DNA of 33,753 nt from positions 1 to 33,753 of the forward strand of contig CACLZL010000012.1 of the NCBI GenBank assembly GCA_902611405.1, given 5' to 3'. The position numbers were made by a program, and so were the translations under genes. Within the stretch, counting starts at the first letter, position 1; every line of letters begins with the position of its first letter. The notes beneath the pieces are model-generated. The model searched no databases and was not told where the DNA came from. It saw nothing but the letters and a program-made list of their open reading frames with translations. This stretch comes from an uncultured Pelagibacteraceae bacterium. Lineage in GTDB: Bacteria; Pseudomonadota; Alphaproteobacteria; Pelagibacterales; Pelagibacteraceae. Shown in pieces: positions 26,194-33,753 of this stretch.

Positions 26194-26708
26194 TATATTT
26201 TTTCTATTTTTACATTTTCATTAGTGAAAACACATATGTCTGCCGCAACTTTAATTGCTTTTTTTGCAACTTCCTCTGCCGACATTTCGCCTTCAATTAA
26301 AACTTTTCCTGCAGCTAGGGCATAATTACCACCAGAGCCTATTCCAATAACATCTCCCTCGGGTTCCAAAACATCTCCAGTTCCGGAGATGATATAACTA
26401 TTATTTTTGTCTCCTACAGCCATTAGCGCTTCTAATCTTCTTAAATATTTATCTGTTCTCCAGTCTTTTGCTAATTCAACAGCAGCTCTTGATAAGTTAC
26501 CTGCATGTTTTTCTAATTTTCCTTCTAGTCTTTCAAATAAAGTCAAAGCGTCAGCAGTTGATCCTGCAAATCCAGCAACTACATCTCTTTTTTCAATTTT
26601 TCTTACTTTTGAGGCAGTGCTTTTAACAACAGTATTTCCCATACTAACTTGCCCATCACCAGCAACGACTACTTCATTATTTTTTCTAACTAGTACAATT
26701 GTTGTCAT
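26193..26708 (-). CDS. hslV: ATP-dependent protease proteolytic subunit HslV
   Basis: A 171-residue proteasome-type threonine protease. The sequence starts [22 protein letters not shown]; removal of the Met exposes the catalytic Thr, with Lys and [11 protein letters not shown] typical of the active site. [22 protein letters not shown] and [11 protein letters not shown] are conserved family blocks. It forms a dodecamer capped by HslU. There is no N-terminal propeptide, unlike some relatives. Divergent from hisB across 89 bases. Confidence 0.98.
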   Translation of the reverse strand: MTTIVLVRKNNEVVVAGDGQVSMGNTVVKSTASKVRKIEKRDVVAGFAGSTADALTLFERLEGKLEKHAGNLSRAAVELAKDWRTDKYLRRLEALMAVGDKNNSYIISGTGDVLEPEGDVIGIGSGGNYALAAGKVLIEGEMSAEEVAKKAIKVAADICVFTNENVKIEKI

Positions 26709-26757
26709 ACTTAATAAATGGTAACTATTTTTGATACTTCAAGTGTTCAGACTGATA

Positions 26758-26786
26758 TTGATATAGTGGGATTATGTATGTATACC
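26758..26786 (+). promoter_or_regulatory. Promoter of the his operon
   Basis: -35 TTGATA (26758-26763, 5/6), a 17-base spacer and -10 TATACC (26781-26786, 4/6), on the + strand. The predicted start near 26793 leaves about 5 bases before the hisB ATG. No his leader peptide or attenuator fits in the 89-base spacer. Confidence 0.45.
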
Positions 26787-26797
26787 ATTAAAAATAT

Positions 26798-27388
26798 ATG
26801 GCTAGAAAAGGAAAAGTATCTCGAAAAACAAAAGAAACCAGCATCAATGTAGAAGTAAATATTGACGGTAAAGGTATGTACAAAATTGACACTGGTATAG
26901 GATTTTTAGATCATATGCTTGAGCAGTTATCAAAGCATTCCTTAATCGATTTAAAAGTTAAAGCAAAAGGAGATACTCATATAGATCTTCATCACACTAC
27001 TGAAGACACCGGTATCGCAATAGGTGAAGCTTTAAAAAAAGCTGCTAAAAAATTTGTGGGAATAAAAAGATATGCTCATACAGTTATTCCAATGGATGAA
27101 ACATTAACTAGAGTTGCGATTGATGTTTCAAATAGGCCTTATTTGATTTGGAAAGTAAAATTAAAAGTCGAGAAACTTGGAGAGATGGACACAGAACTAT
27201 TTAAAGAATGGTTTCAAGCATTTTCACAATCTGCAGGCATTACAATGCATGTAGAAAATATTTATGGTGATAATAGCCACCACATTATTGAATCTTGCTA
27301 TAAAGCTTTAGCAAGATCATTAAGAGCTGCATTAGAGATGGACCCAAGAAACAAAAAGAGCATTCCATCCACTAAAGGCTCATTATAG
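26798..27388 (+). CDS. hisB: Imidazoleglycerol-phosphate dehydratase
   Basis: A 196-residue Mn-dependent enzyme for the sixth step of histidine synthesis. It is the single-function form, without the N-terminal histidinol-phosphatase domain of E. coli HisB. The two metal-binding repeats are visible: [14 protein letters not shown] and [16 protein letters not shown] in the first half, then [20 protein letters not shown] in the second. It opens the run hisB-hisH-lipoprotein-hisA-hisF-hisE. Length is normal. Confidence 0.97.
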   Translation: MARKGKVSRKTKETSINVEVNIDGKGMYKIDTGIGFLDHMLEQLSKHSLIDLKVKAKGDTHIDLHHTTEDTGIAIGEALKKAAKKFVGIKRYAHTVIPMDETLTRVAIDVSNRPYLIWKVKLKVEKLGEMDTELFKEWFQAFSQSAGITMHVENIYGDNSHHIIESCYKALARSLRAALEMDPRNKKSIPSTKGSL

Positions 27389-27393
27389 GTTTA

Positions 27394-28062
27394 ATGAACG
27401 TCACAATTGTTGATTATTATTCCGGAAATATATCATCTGTACTAAATTCATTTAAAGAGGCAGCTAAATATAAACCAGATTTAAATATTAATATTAAACT
27501 ATCTAATAAATTAGAGGATATCAAAAACGCAGATAAATTAGTCTTGCCTGGTCAAGGTTCGTTTAAAAATTGTATTAATTCTTTAAAGGGTATTGATGGC
27601 CTGGAGGAAACTCTAAAAGAGCAAGTACTAGTTAAGAAAAAATTTATTCTAGGAATTTGTGTAGGAATGCAAATGTTTGCTAATCATGGAGAAGAAGATG
27701 GTGGGAGTGAGGGCCTAGGATTGATAGGTGGGACAGTAAGAAAAATTAAAATATCTCCTCAACATGCTGATGTTACCAAACTACCCCACATTGGATGGAA
27801 TCAAGTAACTTTTTTTCCAAATGGAATTCCTATAGCTGAAAAATTTATTAATAGATTAGACCAAAATCCTCATTTTTATTTTGTACATAGTTATATTTTT
27901 CATCCCAAAAATACTGAAAATTATACTAGAGGAGAAACATATTACGCAGGTCAAAAATTTATGAGTGCAGTTATAAAAGAAAATATCATAGGTACACAAT
28001 TCCACCCTGAAAAAAGTGGAAATGACGGATTATTAATGATTCAAAATTTTCTGACTCTATAA
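27394..28062 (+). CDS. hisH: Imidazole glycerol phosphate synthase glutaminase subunit
   Basis: A 222-residue class I glutamine amidotransferase that supplies ammonia to HisF. The nucleophile is Cys89 in GICVGMQMF; the catalytic His and Glu are in FHPEKSG (His204, Glu206). An oxyanion/N-terminal VDYYSGNISS and LPGQGSF are also conserved. It starts five bases after the hisB stop and is followed by a small lipoprotein gene rather than directly by hisA. Confidence 0.97.
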   Translation: MNVTIVDYYSGNISSVLNSFKEAAKYKPDLNINIKLSNKLEDIKNADKLVLPGQGSFKNCINSLKGIDGLEETLKEQVLVKKKFILGICVGMQMFANHGEEDGGSEGLGLIGGTVRKIKISPQHADVTKLPHIGWNQVTFFPNGIPIAEKFINRLDQNPHFYFVHSYIFHPKNTENYTRGETYYAGQKFMSAVIKENIIGTQFHPEKSGNDGLLMIQNFLTL

Positions 28063-28069
28063 GGTTAAA

Positions 28070-28216
28070 ATGAGAATTACTCTGTTTTTATTTTTTTTGT
28101 TAATTTTAGCATCATGTAAGAGTAATAATGAATTTAAATCAAAAGATAATAATAAAAAAGAAAAAAAAATAATTATGAAAGTGACAACTAAACCAAGCAT
28201 TAAAGTAAAAAAATGA
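28070..28216 (+). CDS. Small lipoprotein (48 residues) within the his operon
   Basis: An ORF of 48 codons plus stop between hisH and hisA. It starts MRITLFLFFLLILASC, a short basic/hydrophobic signal ending in a lipobox LASC (Cys16). A Lys/Asn/Glu-rich tail follows (SNNEFKSKDNNKK) and the protein ends in KPSIKVKK. It begins 7 bases after the hisH stop, and its own stop overlaps the hisA ATG as ATGA, so it appears translationally coupled. Its function is unknown. The architecture (lipobox plus short charged tail) recalls other tiny entericidin- or LptM/YifL-like lipoproteins, but no specific family can be named. The lipobox, fitting spacing and stop/start overlap make it a real gene rather than chance. 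Confidence 0.75.
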   Translation: MRITLFLFFLLILASCKSNNEFKSKDNNKKEKKIIMKVTTKPSIKVKK

Positions 28217-28938
28217 AAATATTTCCTGCAATAGATATCAAAGATAAAAAGTGTGTGAGGTTAGTTAAAGGAAACTTTGATAACAAAACTGAATACGAAA
28301 TGTCTCCTGTAGAACAAGCTGGAAAATATAAAGATCATGGTTTTAAAAACTTACATATAGTTGATTTAGACGGGGCTTTAACTGGAGAAACAGTTAATTT
28401 AGATATTATTCAAGAAATAGTTAAAAAATTTGATCTTAAAATAGAAATTGGTGGTGGCATCAGAAACTTTGAAAGCATTCAAAAATACGCTGATGCTGGT
28501 GTTGATAAAGTTATTTTAGGAAGTGCAGCCATTAAAGATAAGATTTTTTTAAAAGATGCTTGTGAAAAATTTCCAAATCAAATTGCCCTAGGTTTAGATG
28601 CTAAAGATGGGTATTTATTAGTTTCAGGTTGGAAGGAAGATTCCAATCAATTGACTTTAGATTATTTGAAAGAAGTAAATAATTATGGCGCAAGCAGATT
28701 AATTTACACTGATATTAATAGAGATGGAATGAAGCAAAGTCCTAATTTTGAAGAGACATCAAAGGTTGCTAATACATCCAATTGTCCAGTAATCATATCT
28801 GGCGGGGTTTCATCAATAGATGACATTAAAAAAGCTAAGAAATTAAATAATAGTAATATCGAGGGTATAATAGTAGGAAAAGCTATTTATGATGGAGATA
28901 TAAAGTTAGAGGAACTGGCAAAGGAATTAGATGCTTAA
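28213..28938 (+). CDS. hisA: ProFAR isomerase (HisA)
   Basis: A 241-residue TIM-barrel enzyme that performs the Amadori rearrangement of ProFAR to PRFAR in histidine synthesis. The catalytic Asp8 lies in [14 protein letters not shown], and the second Asp in the LGLDAKDG strand with YTDINRDGM after it. Phosphate-binding [11 protein letters not shown] and [11 protein letters not shown] mark the two half-barrels. Start overlaps the small lipoprotein stop; end overlaps hisF by 8 bases. Confidence 0.97.
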   Translation: MKIFPAIDIKDKKCVRLVKGNFDNKTEYEMSPVEQAGKYKDHGFKNLHIVDLDGALTGETVNLDIIQEIVKKFDLKIEIGGGIRNFESIQKYADAGVDKVILGSAAIKDKIFLKDACEKFPNQIALGLDAKDGYLLVSGWKEDSNQLTLDYLKEVNNYGASRLIYTDINRDGMKQSPNFEETSKVANTSNCPVIISGGVSSIDDIKKAKKLNNSNIEGIIVGKAIYDGDIKLEELAKELDA

Positions 28939-29686
28939 GAATAGAATAATACCTTGTTTAGATGTTAAAAATGGTCGAGTTGTTAAAGGAATTAACTTTG
29001 TTGATTTAAAAGACGCTGGTGATCCTGTTGAACAAGCTAAAATTTACTCTGATGGTGGTGCAGATGAAATTTGTTTCTTAGACATTACTGCTTCAAATGA
29101 AAATAGAGATACCATATATGATGCAGTAGAGAGAACTTCGAAAAATTGTTTTGTTCCATTGACAGTTGGAGGTGGTGTTAGAAGTATTGCAGATATTAAT
29201 AAATTACTGAGTTGTGGGGCTGATAAAGTATCTATTAATACAGCTGCAGTTCAAAATTCAAAAGTAGTTGAAGAAAGTTCAAAAAAGTTTGGTTCACAAT
29301 GTATTGTTGTTGCAATCGATGCTAAAAAAAATGATGATAAATGGGAAATTTTTACTCACGGTGGAAGAAACAATACTGGAATTGATGCTATTGAATATGC
29401 AAAAAAAATGGAAGATAGTGGAGCAGGTGAGCTCCTAGTTACTTCTATGGATCGAGATGGTACTCAAGTTGGTTATGATATTAAACTTATGTCTAGAATA
29501 TCATCAAAAGTAAATATTCCAGTAATTGCATCTGGTGGAGTTGGTAATTTAGATCATTTAGTAGATGGAATTAAATTAGGAAATGCTAGTGCAGTTTTAG
29601 CGGCATCAATATTCCACTATGGTAAGCACTCTGTTAAAGAGGCCAAGGAATATTTGGACTCAAAAGGAATTCCTGTTAGAATTTAA
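28931..29686 (+). CDS. hisF: Imidazole glycerol phosphate synthase cyclase subunit
   Basis: A 251-residue TIM barrel that, with HisH, converts PRFAR plus ammonia to IGP and AICAR. Catalytic Asp11 is in [14 protein letters not shown] and the second Asp in [19 protein letters not shown] and [13 protein letters not shown] bind the phosphates, and [14 protein letters not shown] is characteristic. It is homologous to HisA, and both halves of each protein show the repeat pattern. Confidence 0.98.
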   Translation: MLKNRIIPCLDVKNGRVVKGINFVDLKDAGDPVEQAKIYSDGGADEICFLDITASNENRDTIYDAVERTSKNCFVPLTVGGGVRSIADINKLLSCGADKVSINTAAVQNSKVVEESSKKFGSQCIVVAIDAKKNDDKWEIFTHGGRNNTGIDAIEYAKKMEDSGAGELLVTSMDRDGTQVGYDIKLMSRISSKVNIPVIASGGVGNLDHLVDGIKLGNASAVLAASIFHYGKHSVKEAKEYLDSKGIPVRI

Positions 29687-29687
29687 T

Positions 29688-29960
29688 ATGCTTAACACAT
29701 TAGAAAATTTAATAAAACTTGCAAGAGACAGAAAATCTTCTCCTGTTGAAGGTTCATATACTAACAAGTTGCTTACTGATAAATCATTAAGTAAGGCAAA
29801 GGTACTAGAGGAAGTTAATGAATTGATTGAGGCAGTTGAAGAAAATTCAAACAAAATTCATGAAGCAGCAGATGTTTTTTATCATCTATTAATGTATCTT
29901 GAAGCTAATGATATAAAAATTGAAGAAGTAATGTCAGAATTAGAAAAAAGGAAAAAATGA
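29688..29960 (+). CDS. hisE: Phosphoribosyl-ATP pyrophosphatase
   Basis: A 90-residue all-alpha NTP pyrophosphatase that hydrolyses PR-ATP to PR-AMP, the second histidine step. The MazG-like metal motif reads EEVNELIEAV followed by EAADVFYHLLMYL; SYTNKLLTD is the N-terminal signature. I chose the ATG at 29688, one base after the hisF stop. A longer frame exists upstream but lies inside hisF. The hisI cyclohydrolase domain is not fused here and hisI is not in the window. Overlaps the next gene as ATGA. Confidence 0.94.
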   Translation: MLNTLENLIKLARDRKSSPVEGSYTNKLLTDKSLSKAKVLEEVNELIEAVEENSNKIHEAADVFYHLLMYLEANDIKIEEVMSELEKRKK

Positions 29961-30322
29961 GTTACGACGATAATAATATTTTTGCAAAAATTTTACGTGG
30001 AGAAATTCCTTGTAATAAAATTTATGAGGATGATTTTGTTTTATCATTTCACGATATCAATCCACAAAAAAAAATTCATGCTTTAGTTATCCCTAAAGGG
30101 AAATATATTGATTTAGATGATTTTAGTCTAAACGCCTCACCGGATGAGATGGTTGGATTATTAAAAGGTATTAATATAGTTGCTAAAAAGCTTGGTATTT
30201 CAACAGAAGTAGGTAAGGGCTATAGAGCTTTAGCAAATATCAGTGATCATGGTGGACAAGAAGTACCTCATTTGCACTTTCATCTTTTTGGAGGTGAACG
30301 TATTGGGAAAATGGTTGAGTGA
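29957..30322 (+). CDS. hinT: HIT-family purine nucleoside phosphoramidase (HinT-like)
   Basis: A 121-residue histidine-triad protein. The N-terminal DDNNIFAKILRGEIPCNKIYEDD and HALVIPKGKYIDLDD are typical of the Hint branch; the catalytic triad is HLHFHLFGG. Hint enzymes cleave AMP-N bonds such as AMP-lysine. The start overlaps the hisE stop as ATGA, so it is part of the histidine transcript by position. A direct role in histidine synthesis is not known. It overlaps the GNAT gene by 4 bases. Confidence 0.92.
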   Translation: MSYDDNNIFAKILRGEIPCNKIYEDDFVLSFHDINPQKKIHALVIPKGKYIDLDDFSLNASPDEMVGLLKGINIVAKKLGISTEVGKGYRALANISDHGGQEVPHLHFHLFGGERIGKMVE

Positions 30323-30822
30323 TCAAAGAAGTTAAAAGAAATTATTTAGAAATAAACTCACTTCTGGATTTAAAAGAAGGAGATAAACCTACAAATGATT
30401 ATTCTTTAAATTTAATTGATCCAATTAATTTTCAGTTGAATAAATTTTTTTATAAATCAATAGGAAAAAATCATAACTGGATAGATAGATTATCATGGTC
30501 AGAAGAAAAATGGATCAAATATGTTTCGTCTGAAAATGTTAGAACATATGTATTTAAATTTAAGAATGATTTGGTAGGTTTCTTTGAATTAATTTTTCAC
30601 TTAGAAAAAAATGAGACTGAAATTGCTTATTTTGGAATATTAGAGGAATATCAAAATAAAAAATTAGGTTCTTATTTATTATCTGAAGCAATTAAAAAAT
30701 CTTTTAAAAATAACACTAATCGTGTTTGGGTTCACACATGTTCATTGGATCATAAAAACGCTTTAAACAATTATGTTTCAAGAGGTATGAAAATATTTAA
30801 AACTGAAATTTTGAATATTTAG
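30319..30822 (+). CDS. GNAT family N-acetyltransferase
   Basis: A 167-residue protein with the acetyl-CoA-binding fold. The VGFFELIFH strand is followed by AYFGILEEYQNKKLGSYLLSEAI, which contains the Q..(K)LGS pyrophosphate loop. VHTCSLDHKNALNNYVSRGMKIF is the usual C-terminal helix/strand where the acetylated substrate binds. It begins with a GTG that overlaps the hinT stop (GTGA), making it the last gene of the his run. Substrate unknown. Its stop meets the convergent lolA with a 4-base overlap. Confidence 0.8.
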   Translation: MIKEVKRNYLEINSLLDLKEGDKPTNDYSLNLIDPINFQLNKFFYKSIGKNHNWIDRLSWSEEKWIKYVSSENVRTYVFKFKNDLVGFFELIFHLEKNETEIAYFGILEEYQNKKLGSYLLSEAIKKSFKNNTNRVWVHTCSLDHKNALNNYVSRGMKIFKTEILNI

Positions 30823-31367
30823 TTTTGAGATGGAATTTTGAATATGTCTTTTGAAAGAACTCGATTTTTTCTTATAGAAGAGATAAAAGTTATATTAAAA
30901 TTTTGATATATATCTGTATTTTGCCAACCTATTAAATCAAAACTTTTATTATCAAAAAATATATTTATTTCCTTATCTTTTTCTAGAATTGTAAAATTAA
31001 TTAAATTTTTTTCAATAACTCTTTCTTCAAGATCATTAATTTTATTTATTAAAAAATCTTTATCTAAAATTAAATTTAAAGCAGTTTTTTCAAGTGGATA
31101 TCTGTAGTAACTTGTTCTAGTCTTGATAACTAAAGATTTCCCATTTGAAACTAAAATTTTGTTATTACTTCTAGCATATTCGCAAAAAATTTTTTTTGGA
31201 TATTCAATTGTACAATTTCCATTTTCAATCTTTCCGTTTATATTTTGTTCAAATTTAAAATCAAGATTGCTAGTGTTTATTAAATTTTCAATAATTTTAT
31301 CTTTAATCTCAGCATTTGAGAAAGTTGAAAAAAATATTAAAAAAAATAATATTATGTATCTTTGCAT
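30819..31367 (-). CDS. lolA: Outer-membrane lipoprotein carrier LolA
   Basis: A 182-residue periplasmic protein with a signal peptide (QRYIILFFLIFFSTFSNA). The pattern FKFEQNINGKIENGNCTIEYPKKIFCEYA followed by KILVSNGKSLVI fits the F.Q......G.....P..(FR)(WF).Y...........DG..(L/V) profile of LolA. It shuttles lipoproteins from LolCDE to the outer membrane. This is divergent from the E. coli form, and an additional Cys pair is present (the two Cys residues before and after the FCEYA segment). Adjacent to ftsK, a classical ftsK-lolA pairing. Its start abuts the ftsK stop, sharing one base. Confidence 0.88.
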   Translation of the reverse strand: MQRYIILFFLIFFSTFSNAEIKDKIIENLINTSNLDFKFEQNINGKIENGNCTIEYPKKIFCEYARSNNKILVSNGKSLVIKTRTSYYRYPLEKTALNLILDKDFLINKINDLEERVIEKNLINFTILEKDKEINIFFDNKSFDLIGWQNTDIYQNFNITFISSIRKNRVLSKDIFKIPSQN

Positions 31368-33454
31368 TAAAGCACATCTCTTTTACCAACATGATTTGCT
31401 TTACTTACAACTCCATTTGACTCCATCATGTCTATAATTCTCGCTGCTCTATTGTAGCCAATTTGTAGTTTTCTTTGTAAAAAAGAGGTAGAAGCTTTGC
31501 CTTCAGATCTAATTATTTCTATAGCTTGTTCATAAAGATCATCTTTTTCACCTTGATTTTGATTATCTCCGATTTCTTTTTCATCCGCAAAGTTTAAAAT
31601 TTCATCAACATAATCTGGCTCTGCTTGGGATCTTAAAAAATTGTTAATTTTTTCTATTTCACTATCTGATACAAATGGTGCATGAATTCTAATTATCCTA
31701 TTTGCAGAGGACATAAATAACATATCTCCTTTTCCTAATAGTTGTTCGGCCCCTTGTTCTCCTAGAATAGTTCTGCTGTCTATTTTTGATGTCACTTGAA
31801 AAGAAATTCTTGTTGGAAAATTAGCTTTAATTGTACCTGTAATTACGTCTACACTTGGCCGCTGAGTTGCCATTATTATATGAATTCCAGCAGCTCTTGC
31901 CATTTGAGATAATTTTTGAATATAATTTTCAATTTCTTTACCAGCAACAAGCATCAAATCTGACATTTCATCAACAACCACAACTATAAATGGCATTGGT
32001 AATTTATGTTTAGTATTGTAACCATCAATATTTCTAACTCCTTCCTTAGTCATTAATCTGTATCTACTCTCCATTTCTTTAACAACCCATCCTAAAACCG
32101 AAGCAGCTTTTTTGGCCTCTGTAATTACTGGGCATAATAAATGAGGAATTCCTTCATAAGTAGAAAGTTCAAGCATTTTTGGATCTATTAAAATAAATTT
32201 ACATTTATCAGGCGTATGCCGATAAAGCAGAGATAGAATTATGGTGTTAATACAAACTGATTTACCAGATCCAGTAGTACCAGCAATTAGTAAATGAGGC
32301 ATTGATGATAAATCACCAACGATAGGTTTACCAGAAATACTTTTTCCTAGTGCAATAGGTAATTTCACCTCTTTTTTTTTGAAATCAGAGTTATTTAAAA
32401 TTTCACTAAGATAAACATTCTCTCTAGAGTTTTTTGGAAGTTCAATACCAATCGTATTGCTACCAGGTATAATCGAAATTCTTGCAGATTCTGAACTTGT
32501 ATTTCTTGCTATATCATCAGATAAATTTATTATTTTTGAAACTTTTACTCCTGCTGCAGGTTCAAATTCATTTAAAGTTACTACTGGGCCATGACTTACT
32601 TTTTTAATATTACCATTAACACCAAAGTCTAAAAGTATTCTTTCTAAAAATTCTGGATCATGATTTTCACTATTATTAGAATTTTCTCTTTCCTTTTTCG
32701 TTGGAATTTTTAATAAGTCTAAATTTGGCAGCTTAAATTTAATTTTATTATCAGTTTTGTTTTCAGTTTTAATAAAAGGTAAATCTTCTTGTATAAGGTT
32801 TTTAATTTCTTCTTGTGGTATGTATTCATTAATAATTTCATTTTTATTTGTATAATTTTGGTTTTTCTTTTTATTTTCAAATAATTTAAATAATTTTTTA
32901 ATTATTACAAAAAATCTAATTGGGTTAAAGTTTATACTTATTAAAAATAAAACTAAGATTAAAATAATAAATAAATAATAAAATATAGTCTCATTAATTT
33001 TTATTAGTGAATTTAAAAAAGTTGTATTTAAATATGATCCAATAAAACCACCGTTTCCATGAATATATAATGAAAATGCATCAGAATAAAAATAAGTAAA
33101 AAAAAGTGAACCAAATGCGCAGTAAAGAATTGAGTAAAAAATATTTTCTAATATTAATAAAAACTGTTTAACTATAATCATATTTATACCACACAAAATT
33201 AAAGTTATAGATATAAGGTAGGCAGTTAATCCAACGGATTGTAAAAACAAATCGGAAACAAAGCTTCCTTTGTAACCTAACAAGTTATTAATTGATGTTT
33301 CTTTTGGAAATATAAAATTGGGATCTTCTGGTGAATAAGTGAGCAGTGAAATTAATAATAATATTCCAGCAAATATAATTAAAAGACCAAATATCTCTGC
33401 AAGTCTATTTACCGTAAAATTAATAAACAAATTAGCTATTTTTTTAATATCCAT
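31367..33454 (-). CDS. ftsK: DNA translocase FtsK
   Basis: A 695-residue FtsK/SpoIIIE protein that anchors at the septum and pumps DNA to clear and resolve the terminus. The N-terminal 170 residues hold about four to five membrane segments. A short low-complexity Asn/Lys/Glu linker follows, then the motor: a KVSHGPVVTLNEFEPAAGVK alpha-domain segment, Walker A GTTGSGKSV (about 390), Walker B FIVVVVDEMSDLM and the ATQRPSVDVITG motif. The C-terminal winged-helix gamma domain (YEQAIEIIRSEGKASTSFLQ, RAARIIDMMESNGVV) reads KOPS-type sequences. The linker is much shorter than in E. coli. An extended -10 TGGTATAAT sits 12 bases before the start. Confidence 0.97.
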   Translation of the reverse strand: MDIKKIANLFINFTVNRLAEIFGLLIIFAGILLLISLLTYSPEDPNFIFPKETSINNLLGYKGSFVSDLFLQSVGLTAYLISITLILCGINMIIVKQFLLILENIFYSILYCAFGSLFFTYFYSDAFSLYIHGNGGFIGSYLNTTFLNSLIKINETIFYYLFIILILVLFLISINFNPIRFFVIIKKLFKLFENKKKNQNYTNKNEIINEYIPQEEIKNLIQEDLPFIKTENKTDNKIKFKLPNLDLLKIPTKKERENSNNSENHDPEFLERILLDFGVNGNIKKVSHGPVVTLNEFEPAAGVKVSKIINLSDDIARNTSSESARISIIPGSNTIGIELPKNSRENVYLSEILNNSDFKKKEVKLPIALGKSISGKPIVGDLSSMPHLLIAGTTGSGKSVCINTIILSLLYRHTPDKCKFILIDPKMLELSTYEGIPHLLCPVITEAKKAASVLGWVVKEMESRYRLMTKEGVRNIDGYNTKHKLPMPFIVVVVDEMSDLMLVAGKEIENYIQKLSQMARAAGIHIIMATQRPSVDVITGTIKANFPTRISFQVTSKIDSRTILGEQGAEQLLGKGDMLFMSSANRIIRIHAPFVSDSEIEKINNFLRSQAEPDYVDEILNFADEKEIGDNQNQGEKDDLYEQAIEIIRSEGKASTSFLQRKLQIGYNRAARIIDMMESNGVVSKANHVGKRDVL

Positions 33455-33466
33455 ATATATGAATCA

Positions 33467-33475
33467 ATTATACCA
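33467..33475 (-). promoter_or_regulatory. Extended -10 promoter of ftsK
   Basis: TGGTATAAT on the minus strand matches the extended -10 TGnTATAAT exactly, 12 bases before the ftsK ATG. No -35 is needed for this class. It lies in the 62-base divergent spacer shared with the downstream monooxygenase gene. Confidence 0.5.
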
Positions 33476-33516
33476 CTTTGTATCATCTAATTTTTGTTGT
33501 TAAAATTAAAAATAAT

Positions 33517-33753
33517 ATGAGAGTCTGTATTTTGGGTGCTGGATTATCAGCTTTGACTTTAGCCAAAGCTTTAGTTAATCAAAAAATATATGTTGATTTA
33601 ATTTTCTCTAAAAAATTACAAGAAAAAAATAAATCCAGAACCATTGGTATTTCCAAAAGTAATGTAGAATATTTTAATAATAATATTGTTAATATTAAAA
33701 AAATAATTTGGAAATTAAAAAAAATAGATATTTTTTCAGATAATTTAAAAAAA
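33517..33753 (+). CDS. UbiH-like FAD-dependent monooxygenase (5' part, cut by window end)
   Basis: The first 79 codons of a longer gene that runs off the window. It begins MRVCILGAGLSALTLAKAL, a Rossmann GxGxxA dinucleotide-binding motif next to a helix, followed by a VDLIF strand and TIGISKSNVEYF. The latter resembles the R...(L/I)S..S...(L/F) segment of UbiH/UbiF/COQ6-type aromatic hydroxylases. In alphaproteobacteria a UbiH-family hydroxylase often lies divergently next to ftsK-lolA. Its likely role is a ring hydroxylation in ubiquinone synthesis, inferred from the family and position. The catalytic C-terminal part cannot be seen. Confidence 0.75.
   Translation, partial: MRVCILGAGLSALTLAKALVNQKIYVDLIFSKKLQEKNKSRTIGISKSNVEYFNNNIVNIKKIIWKLKKIDIFSDNLKK

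Noticed and set aside
1..33753. Mobile elements, CRISPR arrays, tRNA or rRNA genes, known riboswitches
   Set aside because: Spacers were read for transposase fragments, direct-repeat arrays, cloverleaf arms and conserved riboswitch cores. None was found, and nearly all DNA is accounted for by housekeeping genes.

Overview
The window looks like a chromosomal segment of a SAR11-type (Pelagibacterales) alphaproteobacterium. This rests on the very low GC content, spacers that are mostly 0-60 bases, stop/start overlaps throughout, and a gene order typical of the alphaproteobacterial replication-origin region. It is core chromosome. I see no insertion sequence, prophage, CRISPR array, rRNA or tRNA. 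The species assignment is inferred from composition and gene content, not from a database search.

Layout. Bases 1-1741: a TenI/ThiE-like protein and a convergent outer-membrane porin separated by a GC-rich hairpin terminator, then a 209-base divergent spacer with a strong inverted repeat. 1742-6302 (+): DUF3576 lipoprotein, leuS, lptE, holA. 6292-11929 (-): mnmE, mnmG, rsmG, parA, parB, with a perfect 16-bp parS centromere site inside rsmG. 11977-14507: a sulfotransferase (+) and a GT41 (O-GlcNAc-transferase-like) TPR protein (-), set between mnmE and rho. 14529-18299 (-): hemE, hemH, hemJ, rho. 18300-18566: an AT-rich spacer that I interpret as oriC. 18567-22038 (+): ppsR-maf-aroE-coaE-dnaQ. 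22031-22862 (-): fxsA-secB. 22922-24825 (+): a Tim44-like protein, an Smr protein and a second sulfotransferase. 24820-26708 (-): hslV-hslU. 26798-30822 (+): a his operon (hisB, hisH, a 48-residue lipoprotein missing from usual ORF lists, hisA, hisF, hisE) continuing into a HIT protein and a GNAT acetyltransferase. 30819-33454 (-): ftsK-lolA. 33517-end (+): the start of a UbiH-like FAD monooxygenase.

How it fits together. The origin (between hemE and ppsR, as in Caulobacter), parS, ParA/ParB and the FtsK translocase cover replication start, origin segregation and terminus resolution. Genes next to the origin on both sides mostly point away from it, as expected for co-orientation with the forks. 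LptE, LolA, FxsA, SecB, the porin and three lipoproteins relate to the envelope. The two sulfotransferases and the GT41 protein are the parts that do not belong to the usual origin-region set. They may modify a surface molecule or protein, but the substrates cannot be read from the sequence.

The most interesting non-coding signals are: a perfect DnaA box that contains the -35 hexamer of the apparent hemE promoter; three 11-bp-phased heptamers in oriC; the perfect parS in rsmG; an 11-bp inverted repeat between the porin and DUF3576 genes; and several -10 boxes so close to start codons that the mRNAs would be leaderless or nearly so.
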